Shown: positions 35,329 to 43,900 of the stretch, piece after piece | Numbering within the stretch: position 1 is the first letter of the stretch | How the letters are laid out: the number at the start of each line of letters is the position of its first letter | NCBI GenBank assembly: GCA_017991595.1 | Contig: JAGOQJ010000004.1 | Coordinates: forward strand, 62,001-126,000 | Direction of reading: 5' to 3' | Length of the DNA stretch: 64,000 nucleotides | Origin: Candidatus Didemnitutus sp. | Lineage (GTDB): Bacteria > Verrucomicrobiota > Verrucomicrobiia > Opitutales > Opitutaceae | Made by a program: the position numbers and the translations under genes | Notes under the pieces: generated by a model | Database searches by the model: none | What the model was told of the DNA's origin: nothing | What the model saw: only the letters and a program-made list of their open reading frames with translations

Positions 35329-36951
35329 ATGAGCGACGCGCCGCCTCCGTCCCCCGCGAGCGAAGAATCGATCGATGCCTCGATCGTGCGCATGCTCATG
35401 GACGCGGTGCCGGACCGGATCTATTTCAAGGATTTGGAGAGCCGGTTTGTCCGCAACAACCTCGCGCAGGCCCGTCTGCTCGGCGCAGCCTCGCCCGACG
35501 AGTGCGTCGGCAAATCCGACGCAGATTACTTTCTCCCCGAACACGCCGCCCGCGCCCGCGCGGACGAGCAGGAGATCATCCGCACCGGCCGCGCGATCGT
35601 CGGCAAGGTCGAGCACATCACGCTCCGCGACGGCTCCACCTCCTGGGTCTCGACCACGAAGATGCCCTGGTGCGACACCAACGGCCGCATCATCGGCACC
35701 TTCGGCCTCACCCGCGACATCACCGCGACCAAGGCCGCTGAGGAGAAACTCACCGAGGAGCGCAACCTCCTGCGCACGATCATCGATCACCTCCCCTGCC
35801 GCATTTACGTCAAGGACCGCGATTCGCGCTACCTGCTCAACAACCGCACGCACTTGCAGACGCTCCGAGTTACCAGCCAGGAGGAGGCCACCGGCCACAC
35901 GCTGCGCGAACTCGTGCCGGGCGAACGCGCCGAGCTCGCGATGGCCGACGACCAGCAGGTCATGGCTACCGAGACACCGATCCTCAGCGCCGAGAAATCC
36001 GCCGTGCTCGACGACGGCAAGACACGCTGGTCGCTCACGACCAAAGTGCCGCTGCGCGACACGCGCGGCCAGGTTGTAGGCCTCGTCGGCATCAGCCTCG
36101 ACATCACGCAGCGCAAGGAGGCCGAGCAGGAACTGGCCCGGCGCAACGCCGAGATGGAAGCCGACGTGTTCATGGCGCGGCAGCTCCAGGAGGCGTTCCT
36201 CTCGCGCCCCTACCCCGTCTTCCCGCGCGGCGTCGCACCCGCGGCCAGCGCGCTGCGCTTCACGCACTGCTATGTGCCGGCGACGACGCTCGGCGGCGAT
36301 TTCTTCGACGTCATCCAGTTCTCCGACACGCGCTGCGGCCTCATCATCTGCGATGTCATGGGGCACGGCGTGCGCGCCGGTCTGTTGACCGCGATGATCC
36401 GCGGCGTCGTGCAGGAGATGGGCGCCCGCGCCGCCGATCCCGCGCTCGTGCTGGCGGAGATCAACGACACGCTCTGCCCGCTGGTGGAGCACACAGGGCA
36501 GACCATGTTTGCCTCCGCGTTCTTCGCTCTCGTGGATCTGGAAACATCGACGCTGCGCTACGCCAACGCCGGGCACCCGCCGCCGCTGGTCATGCGCGCC
36601 AGCGACGGGCAGATTGATCGGCTCACCCTGACTGATCCCGAGCCGGCCACCGGTCTGCTGCCGCAGTTCACCTACTCCGCCAACGAGATCACGCTCGCGC
36701 CTGGCGACCGCCTGATTGCCTACACGGACGGCCTGATCGAGGCCGCCGACTCACGCGGCGCCTACTTCGGCGAGGACCGACTCTGCTTCCTGCTCGGCCA
36801 GTGCGAATCGCTGAAATTCGAAAGCATCTGCACGCAGCTGCTGCGCGCCGTGCGCGATTACTCCGGCGCCAGCGGGGCATTGGCGGACGATGTGTGCATC
36901 GTCGCGATGGAGGTTGCCCCGACGACCCCGCAAGCGGACACCGGCACCTGA
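35329..36951 (+). CDS. PAS-PAS-PP2C (SpoIIE-type) serine phosphatase
   Basis: A 540-residue cytoplasmic protein with no membrane segments. Two PAS domains with PAC-like ends are visible: about 15-130 (VPDRIYFKDLESRFVRNN, ending TFGLTRDITATKAAEE) and 140-265 (LPCRIYVKDRDSRYLLNN, ending LVGISLDITQRKEAEQ). A short coiled coil follows, then a PP2C/SpoIIE phosphatase domain (about 285-530) with metal-site motifs GGDFFDVI, CDVMGHGVRAGLL, LRYANAGHPPPLV and YTDGLIEA. Such proteins usually control anti-sigma/anti-anti-sigma switches by dephosphorylation; no STAS or RsbW-like partner lies nearby. An upstream TTG at 35293 is less likely as start. Confidence 0.92.
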   Translation: MSDAPPPSPASEESIDASIVRMLMDAVPDRIYFKDLESRFVRNNLAQARLLGAASPDECVGKSDADYFLPEHAARARADEQEIIRTGRAIVGKVEHITLRDGSTSWVSTTKMPWCDTNGRIIGTFGLTRDITATKAAEEKLTEERNLLRTIIDHLPCRIYVKDRDSRYLLNNRTHLQTLRVTSQEEATGHTLRELVPGERAELAMADDQQVMATETPILSAEKSAVLDDGKTRWSLTTKVPLRDTRGQVVGLVGISLDITQRKEAEQELARRNAEMEADVFMARQLQEAFLSRPYPVFPRGVAPAASALRFTHCYVPATTLGGDFFDVIQFSDTRCGLIICDVMGHGVRAGLLTAMIRGVVQEMGARAADPALVLAEINDTLCPLVEHTGQTMFASAFFALVDLETSTLRYANAGHPPPLVMRASDGQIDRLTLTDPEPATGLLPQFTYSANEITLAPGDRLIAYTDGLIEAADSRGAYFGEDRLCFLLGQCESLKFESICTQLLRAVRDYSGASGALADDVCIVAMEVAPTTPQADTGT

Positions 36952-36967
36952 CGCGCCGGCCGGCTGA

Positions 36968-37753
36968 TCACTTGCCGGCGACGACGCCGCGCTCGCTCTT
37001 CTCGACGAACTGCAGGAAGTGCGTGAATTCGGGCGACCCGGCCAAGGCGTGCGCGTGCATCTGCTCGAAAGCCTGCGTGCGGTTCAAGCCGGTGCGGTAG
37101 AAAAGGCGGAAGGCCTGCTTGATCGCCTCGAGCCGCTCGGGGCTGAAGCCCTTGCGTTCGAGACCGACCTTGTTGATCGAACGCGCGATGGCCGGATTGC
37201 CGTCGGCGATGATGAAGGGCGGCACGTCCTGCACGATCTTCGACATGGCGCCGACCATCACATGCGCGCCGATGCGACAGAACTGGTGAATGCCGCACTT
37301 GGCGCCGAGCGTGACGTGATCCTCGACGATGCAATGGCCAGCGATGCCGACCTCGTTGCTCGCGATGAGATGGTTCCCGATCTGGCAGTCGTGGGCAACG
37401 TGGCAGTAGGCTAGGAGCAGGTTGTCGTGCCCGAGCGTGGTGAACTCGCCGTCGTTCGTCGCCGCGTGGACACTGGCGTATTCGCGGAAGACGTTGCGGT
37501 CGCCGATGCGCGTGCCGGGGTTGCCGCCCTTGAACTTGAGGTCCTGCGTCTTCATGCCGATGCAGGCGAAGGGAAACACCTCGCAGGCGCGACCGAGCAC
37601 GGTGTTGCCCTCGACGTTGGCGTGGTGGTGCAGCACGGTGCCGTCGCCGAGCACGACCTGCGGACCGACGTAGGCGTAGGCGCCGACGGCGACGTCAGTG
37701 CCGAGCTGGGCACCGGGCTCGATGATCGCGGTGGGATGGATGCGGACCGCCAT
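36968..37753 (-). CDS. lpxA: Acyl-ACP--UDP-N-acetylglucosamine O-acyltransferase
   Basis: A 261-residue LpxA, first enzyme of lipid A synthesis. The N-terminal two thirds are hexapeptide repeats of a left-handed beta helix (IHPTAIIEPGAQLGTDVAVGAYAYVGP). The catalytic histidine is H121 in the AYCHVAHDCQIG block. The C-terminal helical part begins after DGNPAIARSINKVGLERKGFS. Its start lies 3 bp after the lpxC/fabZ stop, so the two are one transcript. Confidence 0.97.
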   Translation of the reverse strand: MAVRIHPTAIIEPGAQLGTDVAVGAYAYVGPQVVLGDGTVLHHHANVEGNTVLGRACEVFPFACIGMKTQDLKFKGGNPGTRIGDRNVFREYASVHAATNDGEFTTLGHDNLLLAYCHVAHDCQIGNHLIASNEVGIAGHCIVEDHVTLGAKCGIHQFCRIGAHVMVGAMSKIVQDVPPFIIADGNPAIARSINKVGLERKGFSPERLEAIKQAFRLFYRTGLNRTQAFEQMHAHALAGSPEFTHFLQFVEKSERGVVAGK

Positions 37754-37756
37754 GGG

Positions 37757-39088
37757 TCAGTCGAGCTGGCTGTTGTCGACGAGGGCGAACATGAGCTCGC
37801 CGGACGAGACCACCTGGCCGCCGACGGTGCATTCGCCCTCGGCGCAGGCGATGGTGCCGCGGAGCTTGGTCATCTTGACCTGGATGCTGATCTGGTCGCC
37901 GGGGCGGACGGGTTTGCGCCACTTCACGTTGTTGCAGCTCATGAACAGCGCGGTCTTGTTCTCGGTGTTGGCGCGGCGCAGCAGGAGGATACCAGCCGCC
38001 TGGGCCATGGCCTCGATCTGGAGCACGCCGGGCATGACCGGGTTGCCGGGATAATGACCTTGGAAATACGGCTCGTTGATCGTGACGTTCTTGATCGCAG
38101 TGAGCGTCTCGGGGGTGATCTCGACCACGCGGTCGATCATCACGAACGGGTAGCGGTGCGGCACCGTGTCGAGGACGCGGCGGATATCGAGGGTCGTCTC
38201 GGTGGTGACCTCGGCCTTGGGCGTCGCGGGCTTGGCGGGCTTCTTGCCGCCTTTTTTCCACGCCTCGTATTTCTCGAGCAGCTGCTTCGTGAGCTCGGCG
38301 TTGAGCGCGTGGCCGGGGCGCGTGGCCACGATGTGCGCCTTCAGCGGGATGCCGAGCAGCACGATGTCGCCGATGATATCGAGAATCTTGTGGCGGACGA
38401 ACTCGTCGGCGAAGCGGAGCGGCTCCTTGGAGATGATCTTGTCGCCCTTGATGACGACGGCGCAGTCGAGCGAGCCACCCTTGATCTTGCCGAGCTTGAT
38501 GAGCTCCTCGATGTCCTCGTAAACCGTGAACGTGCGCGAAGCGGCGACCTGCGTGACGTAGACGTCGGGATCGATCGTGAGCGACAGGTGCTGCGTGTGG
38601 ATGCCGCGGTCGTCGGCGCTGGTGCAGGTGATCTTCAGGCCGTCGTAAGGCAGCGCGATGATGGAGGAGTTGCCGCGGGAAACGGAGACGGTATCGGTAA
38701 GCGAAAAGTATTCGCGCTCGGCGTCCTGTTCGACGGGCTCGCCCTGCTGGATCATCTTCACGAACTCGCGGGCGGAGCCGTCCATGATGGGCGGCTCACC
38801 TGCATCCATTTCGATGAGGAGGTTGTCGACGCCGCAGCCGCTGAGGGCGCTGAGCACATGCTCGACGGTGTGGATCTTGGCGTGGCCCTGTTGGATGGTC
38901 GTGGCCCGCACGAGGTCGGTGACGAGGTCCACGCGGGGCTTGATCTCCGGGTGCCCATGGAGGTCCATCCGCTTGAACACGATGCCGTGATTCACCGGCG
39001 CGGGTTTAAAAATCATGTGCACGGCGTCTCCGGTGTGCAGGGCATTGCCCTTGATGGAGACCTCGCGCAAGAGGGTGCGCTGCTTCAT
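37757..39088 (-). CDS. lpxC/fabZ: Bifunctional UDP-3-O-acyl-N-acetylglucosamine deacetylase / 3-hydroxyacyl-ACP dehydratase
   Basis: A 443-residue natural fusion. Residues 1-275 are LpxC, the zinc deacetylase of lipid A synthesis, with [11 protein letters not shown] (H77), [12 protein letters not shown] (H233, D237) and the GH at 259-260. A Lys/Pro/Ala linker spans about 275-297. Residues 298-443 are FabZ, with the catalytic block [23 protein letters not shown] (H345, E359). Such fusions are known in Bacteroidota and some Verrucomicrobiota. The frame opens at 39244, but ATG 39088 ([10 protein letters not shown]) gives the LpxC N-terminus. Putting both enzymes on one chain ties lipid A to fatty-acid elongation at 3-hydroxyacyl-ACP. 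Confidence 0.95.
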   Translation of the reverse strand: MKQRTLLREVSIKGNALHTGDAVHMIFKPAPVNHGIVFKRMDLHGHPEIKPRVDLVTDLVRATTIQQGHAKIHTVEHVLSALSGCGVDNLLIEMDAGEPPIMDGSAREFVKMIQQGEPVEQDAEREYFSLTDTVSVSRGNSSIIALPYDGLKITCTSADDRGIHTQHLSLTIDPDVYVTQVAASRTFTVYEDIEELIKLGKIKGGSLDCAVVIKGDKIISKEPLRFADEFVRHKILDIIGDIVLLGIPLKAHIVATRPGHALNAELTKQLLEKYEAWKKGGKKPAKPATPKAEVTTETTLDIRRVLDTVPHRYPFVMIDRVVEITPETLTAIKNVTINEPYFQGHYPGNPVMPGVLQIEAMAQAAGILLLRRANTENKTALFMSCNNVKWRKPVRPGDQISIQVKMTKLRGTIACAEGECTVGGQVVSSGELMFALVDNSQLD

Positions 39089-39306
39089 TGAGAGTGAAGG
39101 CGCAGTGTCTGAAAGCACTTGGAAATGACAAGCTTGGAGATAGTCCCCCACCCGCCCGGCCGCAGGCAGCGCGGCGCGGTTGGGCGGGCCGACATCCGGC
39201 CGGGGCGGAAGTCCTGCGCACAACCCTGAGACCGGGGTTGACACCCCGGAAAGGCGGTCGGTAATTCTAACCCCTTTCCCAACTCAAACTTCGATTCTGT
39301 TCCGTC
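39089..39306. other. Divergent promoter region between lpxC/fabZ and efp
   Basis: 218 bp between divergent starts. It should contain both promoters; only the efp side shows a recognisable -35 element (39238-39243). No ORF or RNA gene is seen. Confidence 0.4.
39238..39267 (+). promoter_or_regulatory. Candidate sigma-70 promoter of efp
   Basis: A perfect TTGACA at 39238-39243, an 18-bp spacer, then TAATTC at 39262-39267. The -10 match is weak. Transcription would begin about 30 bp before the efp start. Confidence 0.4.
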
Positions 39307-39864
39307 ATGCCCGCAGCCAACGACATCCGCAAAGGCCAAGTCATCAAGTTCAACGGCGAGCCCCACCTCGTCATGGAGACCCAGCACCGCACGCCGGGCA
39401 ACCTCCGCGCCTTTGTGCAAATCAAGATGCGCAACCTGCGCTACGGTAAGACGCTTGAGCAGCGCTTCAACTCGCCCGACCCGGTCGAAGTGCTTCCCAC
39501 CGACCGCCGCACGCTCGAGTTCAGCTACGCGGATCGCGAGAATTTCTCGTTCATGGACCCCGAGAGCTTCGAGACCTTCGAGCTGACGGCCGGCATGATC
39601 GGCGACTCGAAGAATTACCTCGTCGCCGGCGGCAAAGCCGAAGTGCTCTTTATCAACGAGGTCCCGGTCACCATCGATCTGCCTTCCTCCGTGAACCTGA
39701 AGATCATCGAGAGCGCCGACGGCGTGAAGGGCGACACCGCCTCCAACGTGCAGAAGCCCGCCACCTGCGAGACCGGCTTGGTCATCCAAGTGCCGCTCTT
39801 CATCAAGGAAGGCGAGATCGTGCGCGTCAGCACCATCGACGGCAGCTACATGGGTCGCGCCTGA
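39307..39864 (+). CDS. efp: Translation elongation factor P
   Basis: A 185-residue EF-P, which enters the ribosomal E site and rescues stalls at polyproline. The three beta-barrel domains are visible: KOW-like domain 1 (IRKGQVIKFNGEPHLVMETQHRT), the middle OB domain, and the C-terminal OB domain (PATCETGLVIQVPLFIKEGEIVRVSTIDGSYMGRA). The loop that reaches the peptidyl-transferase centre reads PGNLRAF: residue 32 is Asn where E. coli has the beta-lysylated K34 and others have a rhamnosylated Arg. So the usual lysine or arginine modification cannot occur at that exact position; R34 lies two residues on. Confidence 0.96.
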   Translation: MPAANDIRKGQVIKFNGEPHLVMETQHRTPGNLRAFVQIKMRNLRYGKTLEQRFNSPDPVEVLPTDRRTLEFSYADRENFSFMDPESFETFELTAGMIGDSKNYLVAGGKAEVLFINEVPVTIDLPSSVNLKIIESADGVKGDTASNVQKPATCETGLVIQVPLFIKEGEIVRVSTIDGSYMGRA

Positions 39865-39885
39865 GTCGGTAAGAAATTTTGCCCA

Positions 39886-39919
39886 CGAAAAAGCCCGCGA
39901 CGCGAGTCGCGGGCTTTTG
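39886..39919. terminator. Bidirectional terminator between efp and the PEP-CTERM gene
   Basis: Ten-bp arms AAGCCCGCGA (39891-39900) and TCGCGGGCTT (39907-39916) with a 6-nt loop. A-run on the left and TTTTG on the right allow use from both strands: it ends efp and, on the minus strand, the pectate lyase/PEP-CTERM transcript. Confidence 0.9.
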
Positions 39920-39947
39920 TTTGGCCGAAGTGGAAACGTGCCGCGGT

Positions 39948-40916
39948 TCAGTTGGCGGGCGCGGCCGCGCGACGGCGGCGATACGCCACAAGCCCGAGCG
40001 CCGCGAGCCCGGCGAACGCCGCATAGGTCGAGGGCTCGGGGATCTGCGAAACGGTGAAGCTCTCAAAGTTGTAGTTGCTGAACTGATTCGAACCGCCACC
40101 GAAACGGATCGCCAGCGTGTCGAAATTCAGCACCGGGCTGGTGGAGTCCGACGTGGTGTAGTTCAGGCCGCTGAAGTTACCGCCGGTGAGGGAGGTCGTG
40201 ATGCTCAGCGTGCCGGCGTTATGCGACATCTGCACCGAGAACGTATACGTGGTGTTAGCCGCGAAGTAACCTGTGGCGCCGCTGCTCGAACCGATCGACG
40301 TGCCCCACACCGAAGCCGTGCCGAGCAGGTCGTTGCTGCTGGTCGTCACGCGCTCGAAGGTATTGAGCCCAAGGTTGGTCGTGTTGCCACCACCCACCGT
40401 CGAACCGCTGGAGAAGAAGCCGTAGCCGGTATCGCCGACATAGCTGGCGTCCGTGGAGCCGAACCCGTCGGTCGTGCGGTAGCCGGCGGCCGAGCCGTTC
40501 ACCAGCGCGATGCGCAGATTGTTCGGCGTGGCCCCGGAGTTGCCGGTGGTGAAGGTGAGGGCAAAGGTCACTGCCTGACTGCCGACCGTGACGGTCGGGA
40601 AGTAGCCGATGGCCATGCGATTGCTGGTCGAGTTCATGTTCCAGAGCATGCCGGAGGCGGAGGCCGTCAGCTGGCTGGTGCCGTTCACCACCCATTGGGT
40701 GTTCGTCGACGTCGCGGTGGCGATGGTCGGCGAGCTGCTCGTGGTGGAGGAGCCGTTCAAGCCGCCGATGCGGTCCGTGTCGGCGAAATTGTCGTTCACC
40801 AGGACGGTTTGCCCCCACACACCGAGCGGTGCGATGAGGGCAAGGCCAAGGACGATGTGACGGAAGGACAGCCGCGCGGGAATGGTCCCGCCGGCGGAGG
40901 GTGGCTGCTTTTTCAT
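39948..40916 (-). CDS. PEP-CTERM surface protein with a module shared with the neighbouring pectate lyase
   Basis: A 322-residue exported protein. It has a signal peptide (about 12-36, ending VWGQ) and a C-terminal PEP-CTERM signal: IPEPSTYAAF, a hydrophobic helix, then YRRRR. PEP-CTERM proteins are processed by an exosortase, which is not in this window. Almost the whole mature part is one beta-rich, Thr/Ser/Asn-rich module that also occurs twice in the giant protein upstream: compare NNLRIALVNG, GDTGYGFFSS, FAANTTYTFSV and FDTLAIRFGGGSN here with NALRIGLYNN, DDTGYMASYV, FAASTSYSVAI and FGIRVAGGSNSL there. The gene starts 35 bp after that gene's stop, same strand. The frame is open far upstream, but ATG 40916 precedes the signal peptide. 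Function inferred: surface retention or substrate binding. Confidence 0.87.
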   Translation of the reverse strand: MKKQPPSAGGTIPARLSFRHIVLGLALIAPLGVWGQTVLVNDNFADTDRIGGLNGSSTTSSSPTIATATSTNTQWVVNGTSQLTASASGMLWNMNSTSNRMAIGYFPTVTVGSQAVTFALTFTTGNSGATPNNLRIALVNGSAAGYRTTDGFGSTDASYVGDTGYGFFSSGSTVGGGNTTNLGLNTFERVTTSSNDLLGTASVWGTSIGSSSGATGYFAANTTYTFSVQMSHNAGTLSITTSLTGGNFSGLNYTTSDSTSPVLNFDTLAIRFGGGSNQFSNYNFESFTVSQIPEPSTYAAFAGLAALGLVAYRRRRAAAPAN

Positions 40917-40951
40917 GGGGTGCTGGGGTGTTAACGTAACCTCGCCCGAGG

Positions 40952-43900
40952 TCAGCGAGTGACCTGCAGGCGGAAAAAGACCTTCGTCGTGCCGGCGGGC
41001 GGGACGTGGATCGCCCGCCAAGTCTCGACACCATCGATGGTCGACTCGAGTTCGTGGACGACGTTGCCATCGCTCCAATCCACGAGATTGCCCGAGACTT
41101 GGACGACGAAGCCGACATCCGCGCGGTCCGCGGGGCGGCGATAGACGAAGACCCAGCCGCCTTGCACGTTTTCGATCTCGTGCCAGCCGCCGGGCATCGG
41201 CGCGCGGGGATTCAGGCCGAGCGCATACTTGAAGAGGTTGCTGACGCCGTCGCCGGCCGCGGAGGCGGTGGGGCCGCTGAGGGCGAGGTTGGCGCGTTCG
41301 TCCGCGGTGAAATACTGCTCCAGCCAACCGGCATAGGCATCGGCAGCGATCGTCAGCGCGACCGCCGAGCTCGTAACGCGTCCGCCCGGGCCGGTGATCA
41401 CGACATCGTAGCTGCCCACGTCGGTCTCGGCGACCGCAGGGATCGTGTAGGTCGCGCCGGTCGCATTGGCGATGGCGACGCCGCCCTTGCGCCACTGGTA
41501 GGCCAACGGTCCGGGGCCAGTGACAGTCACCGCGAAGTTCGCGGCTGCGCCGAGCGCAACGGCGCGCGGCTGCGGCTGGACGGAGATCGTGGGCGCGGCG
41601 AGTTCGGCCGGCGTGGCTGCGACGGCGAACTGGAGCGAAGTGAGCTTCAGCGTGTCGAGCGAGTTGGTGCCGCCGGCGATGCGCAGAGCGATCTCGTCGA
41701 AACTCTGCGTGGCCACGGAAGGTGTGGTGGTGTCGACGCCGGTCAGCACATAATCGACCGTGGCGCCGCCGTGGAGGCGTGCGGACCAGACGTTGGCGCC
41801 CTCGCGCCGCGTGAGGGTCAGCGTGAGCGCATACGCCGTCGCGGACGCGAAGGGCGCAGGCGCTCCGCTCAGGCGGGCCGGCGACGTGCTCGTGTAGAGC
41901 GCGGCGTTGGTCGAGCTCATCAGCGTCGTGTTCGTGCTCCCGGGGATGCGGCCCAGCAGCGAGCCGTTGCCGGTGTCGAGGTTGTAGGACGCCATGTAGC
42001 CCGTGTCGTCGGTGACGAGGTTGGTCGTCTCGGTGTTGCCGAAGTCGGTGACGCGGGTGCCCTGCGTGTTGAACAGGCCGAAGCGCAACGCATTCGCGAC
42101 CGTCTTCACGGTGCCGGTCTCGAAGGTGAGCGTGAGCGTGAGGGTCTGGCCGACCGCGACGTTGATCGGTGCCGCGAGGTGCGCGATGTAGCCCGATGCC
42201 GAGGTTTGACCTTCGGTGAAGGTGACGGATTGCACCGTGGTGTTGGCCGTGACGGTGTCCGCAGTGCGGCTGCGCAGCCACGTGAGCTGCGAGACATCGA
42301 CATTGGTCGCGGCGATGCCAGTGGTCGCGACCGTGATGACCGACGACGAGACGCTCGTGCCGCCCGTGCCGTAGGCGCGAACCCGATAATAATAGGTCGT
42401 GCCCGCGCTGAGACCGGTGACGGCGCGGTTCACGGCGTCGCCGACGTCGAGGTTTTGGTAACCCGGGACGAAGGTCGCGAACGTGTTGCTGGTGGAGACG
42501 TCGAGGCGGTAGCCGTCGGCGCGGTCAACGGCGGACCAGTTGGCGGTGAAGCCTTGGTTGCCGACCGCAGTCGCGGCGGCGGCCACCGGAGCGGCGGTCG
42601 AAGGCGCCACGGTGAGCGTCGCACTGGAGCTGGTCAGGTTGCCGGCGAGGTTGGAGACGGTGACCGAGTAGGAGCCGGCGTCTTCGACTCGAGCGAACTC
42701 GATCTCGTAGAGCGCACCGGTGGCACCGACGATGTCGACGCCGTCCTTCTTCCACTGGTAGTTGAAGGGAGCGCTGCCCGTCGCGACGACGGAGAACTGC
42801 ACGCCTTGACCGGCGATCACGCTCTGGTCGGCGGGTTGCGTGGCGATGCCGGGCGCAACTGGCGCGCCAACCGTGAGGGTGGCGACGGAGCTGGTGACGT
42901 TGCCGTTGGCGTTGGAGACGGTGACGGAGTAATCGCCCGCGTCGCCGGGCTCGGTGCCGGAGATCGTGAGCACGGCGGAGTTAGCTCCGGAGATGCGCGC
43001 ACCGTCGACGAGGTTCACGCCGCCCTTCTTCCATTGGTAGAGGAGCGTGGCGCTGCCTGCGGCCTGCACGGTAAAGGTGGTGTCGGCGCCGGCGGTGGTG
43101 GTCACCGCTTGCGGCTGCGCGACGATGGACGGCGGGATGGTGGAATCGGCGACGTAGGCGGTGCGGAGCCAGTTGTCCTTGCTCCACGTGAGCACGCCGG
43201 CGCCGGCGCCGGCAGCGAGGATGCCGGGCAGGTTGGCCGGATCGTCCATCGGCGGCGCCGCATACGGGAGCTGGTTGTTCGGGAGGCTCGTCCACGAGAA
43301 CGGGATGATCGCCGCCTGGAAGGGTCCGAGCGGGTTGTTCGGATCGGTGCTGTTGCCGCGCACCTGGGTGACGGAGCCGTCGGCGTTGTTGAAGCGATAG
43401 ATGGTGTCGAGCGCGAGAATCTTGCCGGTATAGGCGGGGTTCGTCGGGTCGGTCTGGTTGTTGCGCAGCGGGGTGATGCAGTCGGAGTAGAACGACTTCT
43501 CGACGAGGATGGCTCCGTTCTCGGTGGAGATGGTGCCGTTGAGGAAGGGGCGGAGCTTGTAGGGGCTGCCGTTGTTGAACGAGTTGAGCGCGCTCGTGCT
43601 GAGCGTGGCGGCGGCCTTGGTGTCGCGCATGCGGCGGGCCTGGAGGGCGATGACGTCGTCGACGTAGATGTTGTAGTTATGGACGTTGCCGCCGCGGAGG
43701 CGCGGGGTGACGCGGTCCCACACGTTCTGGAACCACTGGTGGTGGAACGTGGCGGTGAGGAGCGCGTTCTCGGCCTTGAGCGAATTCGCGCCCATGAGGT
43801 GGCCCTTGTCTTGGCCTTGGATGATCGCGGCGAGCTCGTCGATGGTGTAGCCGACGGTGTCGCGGAGGAAACGGTAGCCGGCGTAGCTGGACTTGTTGGC

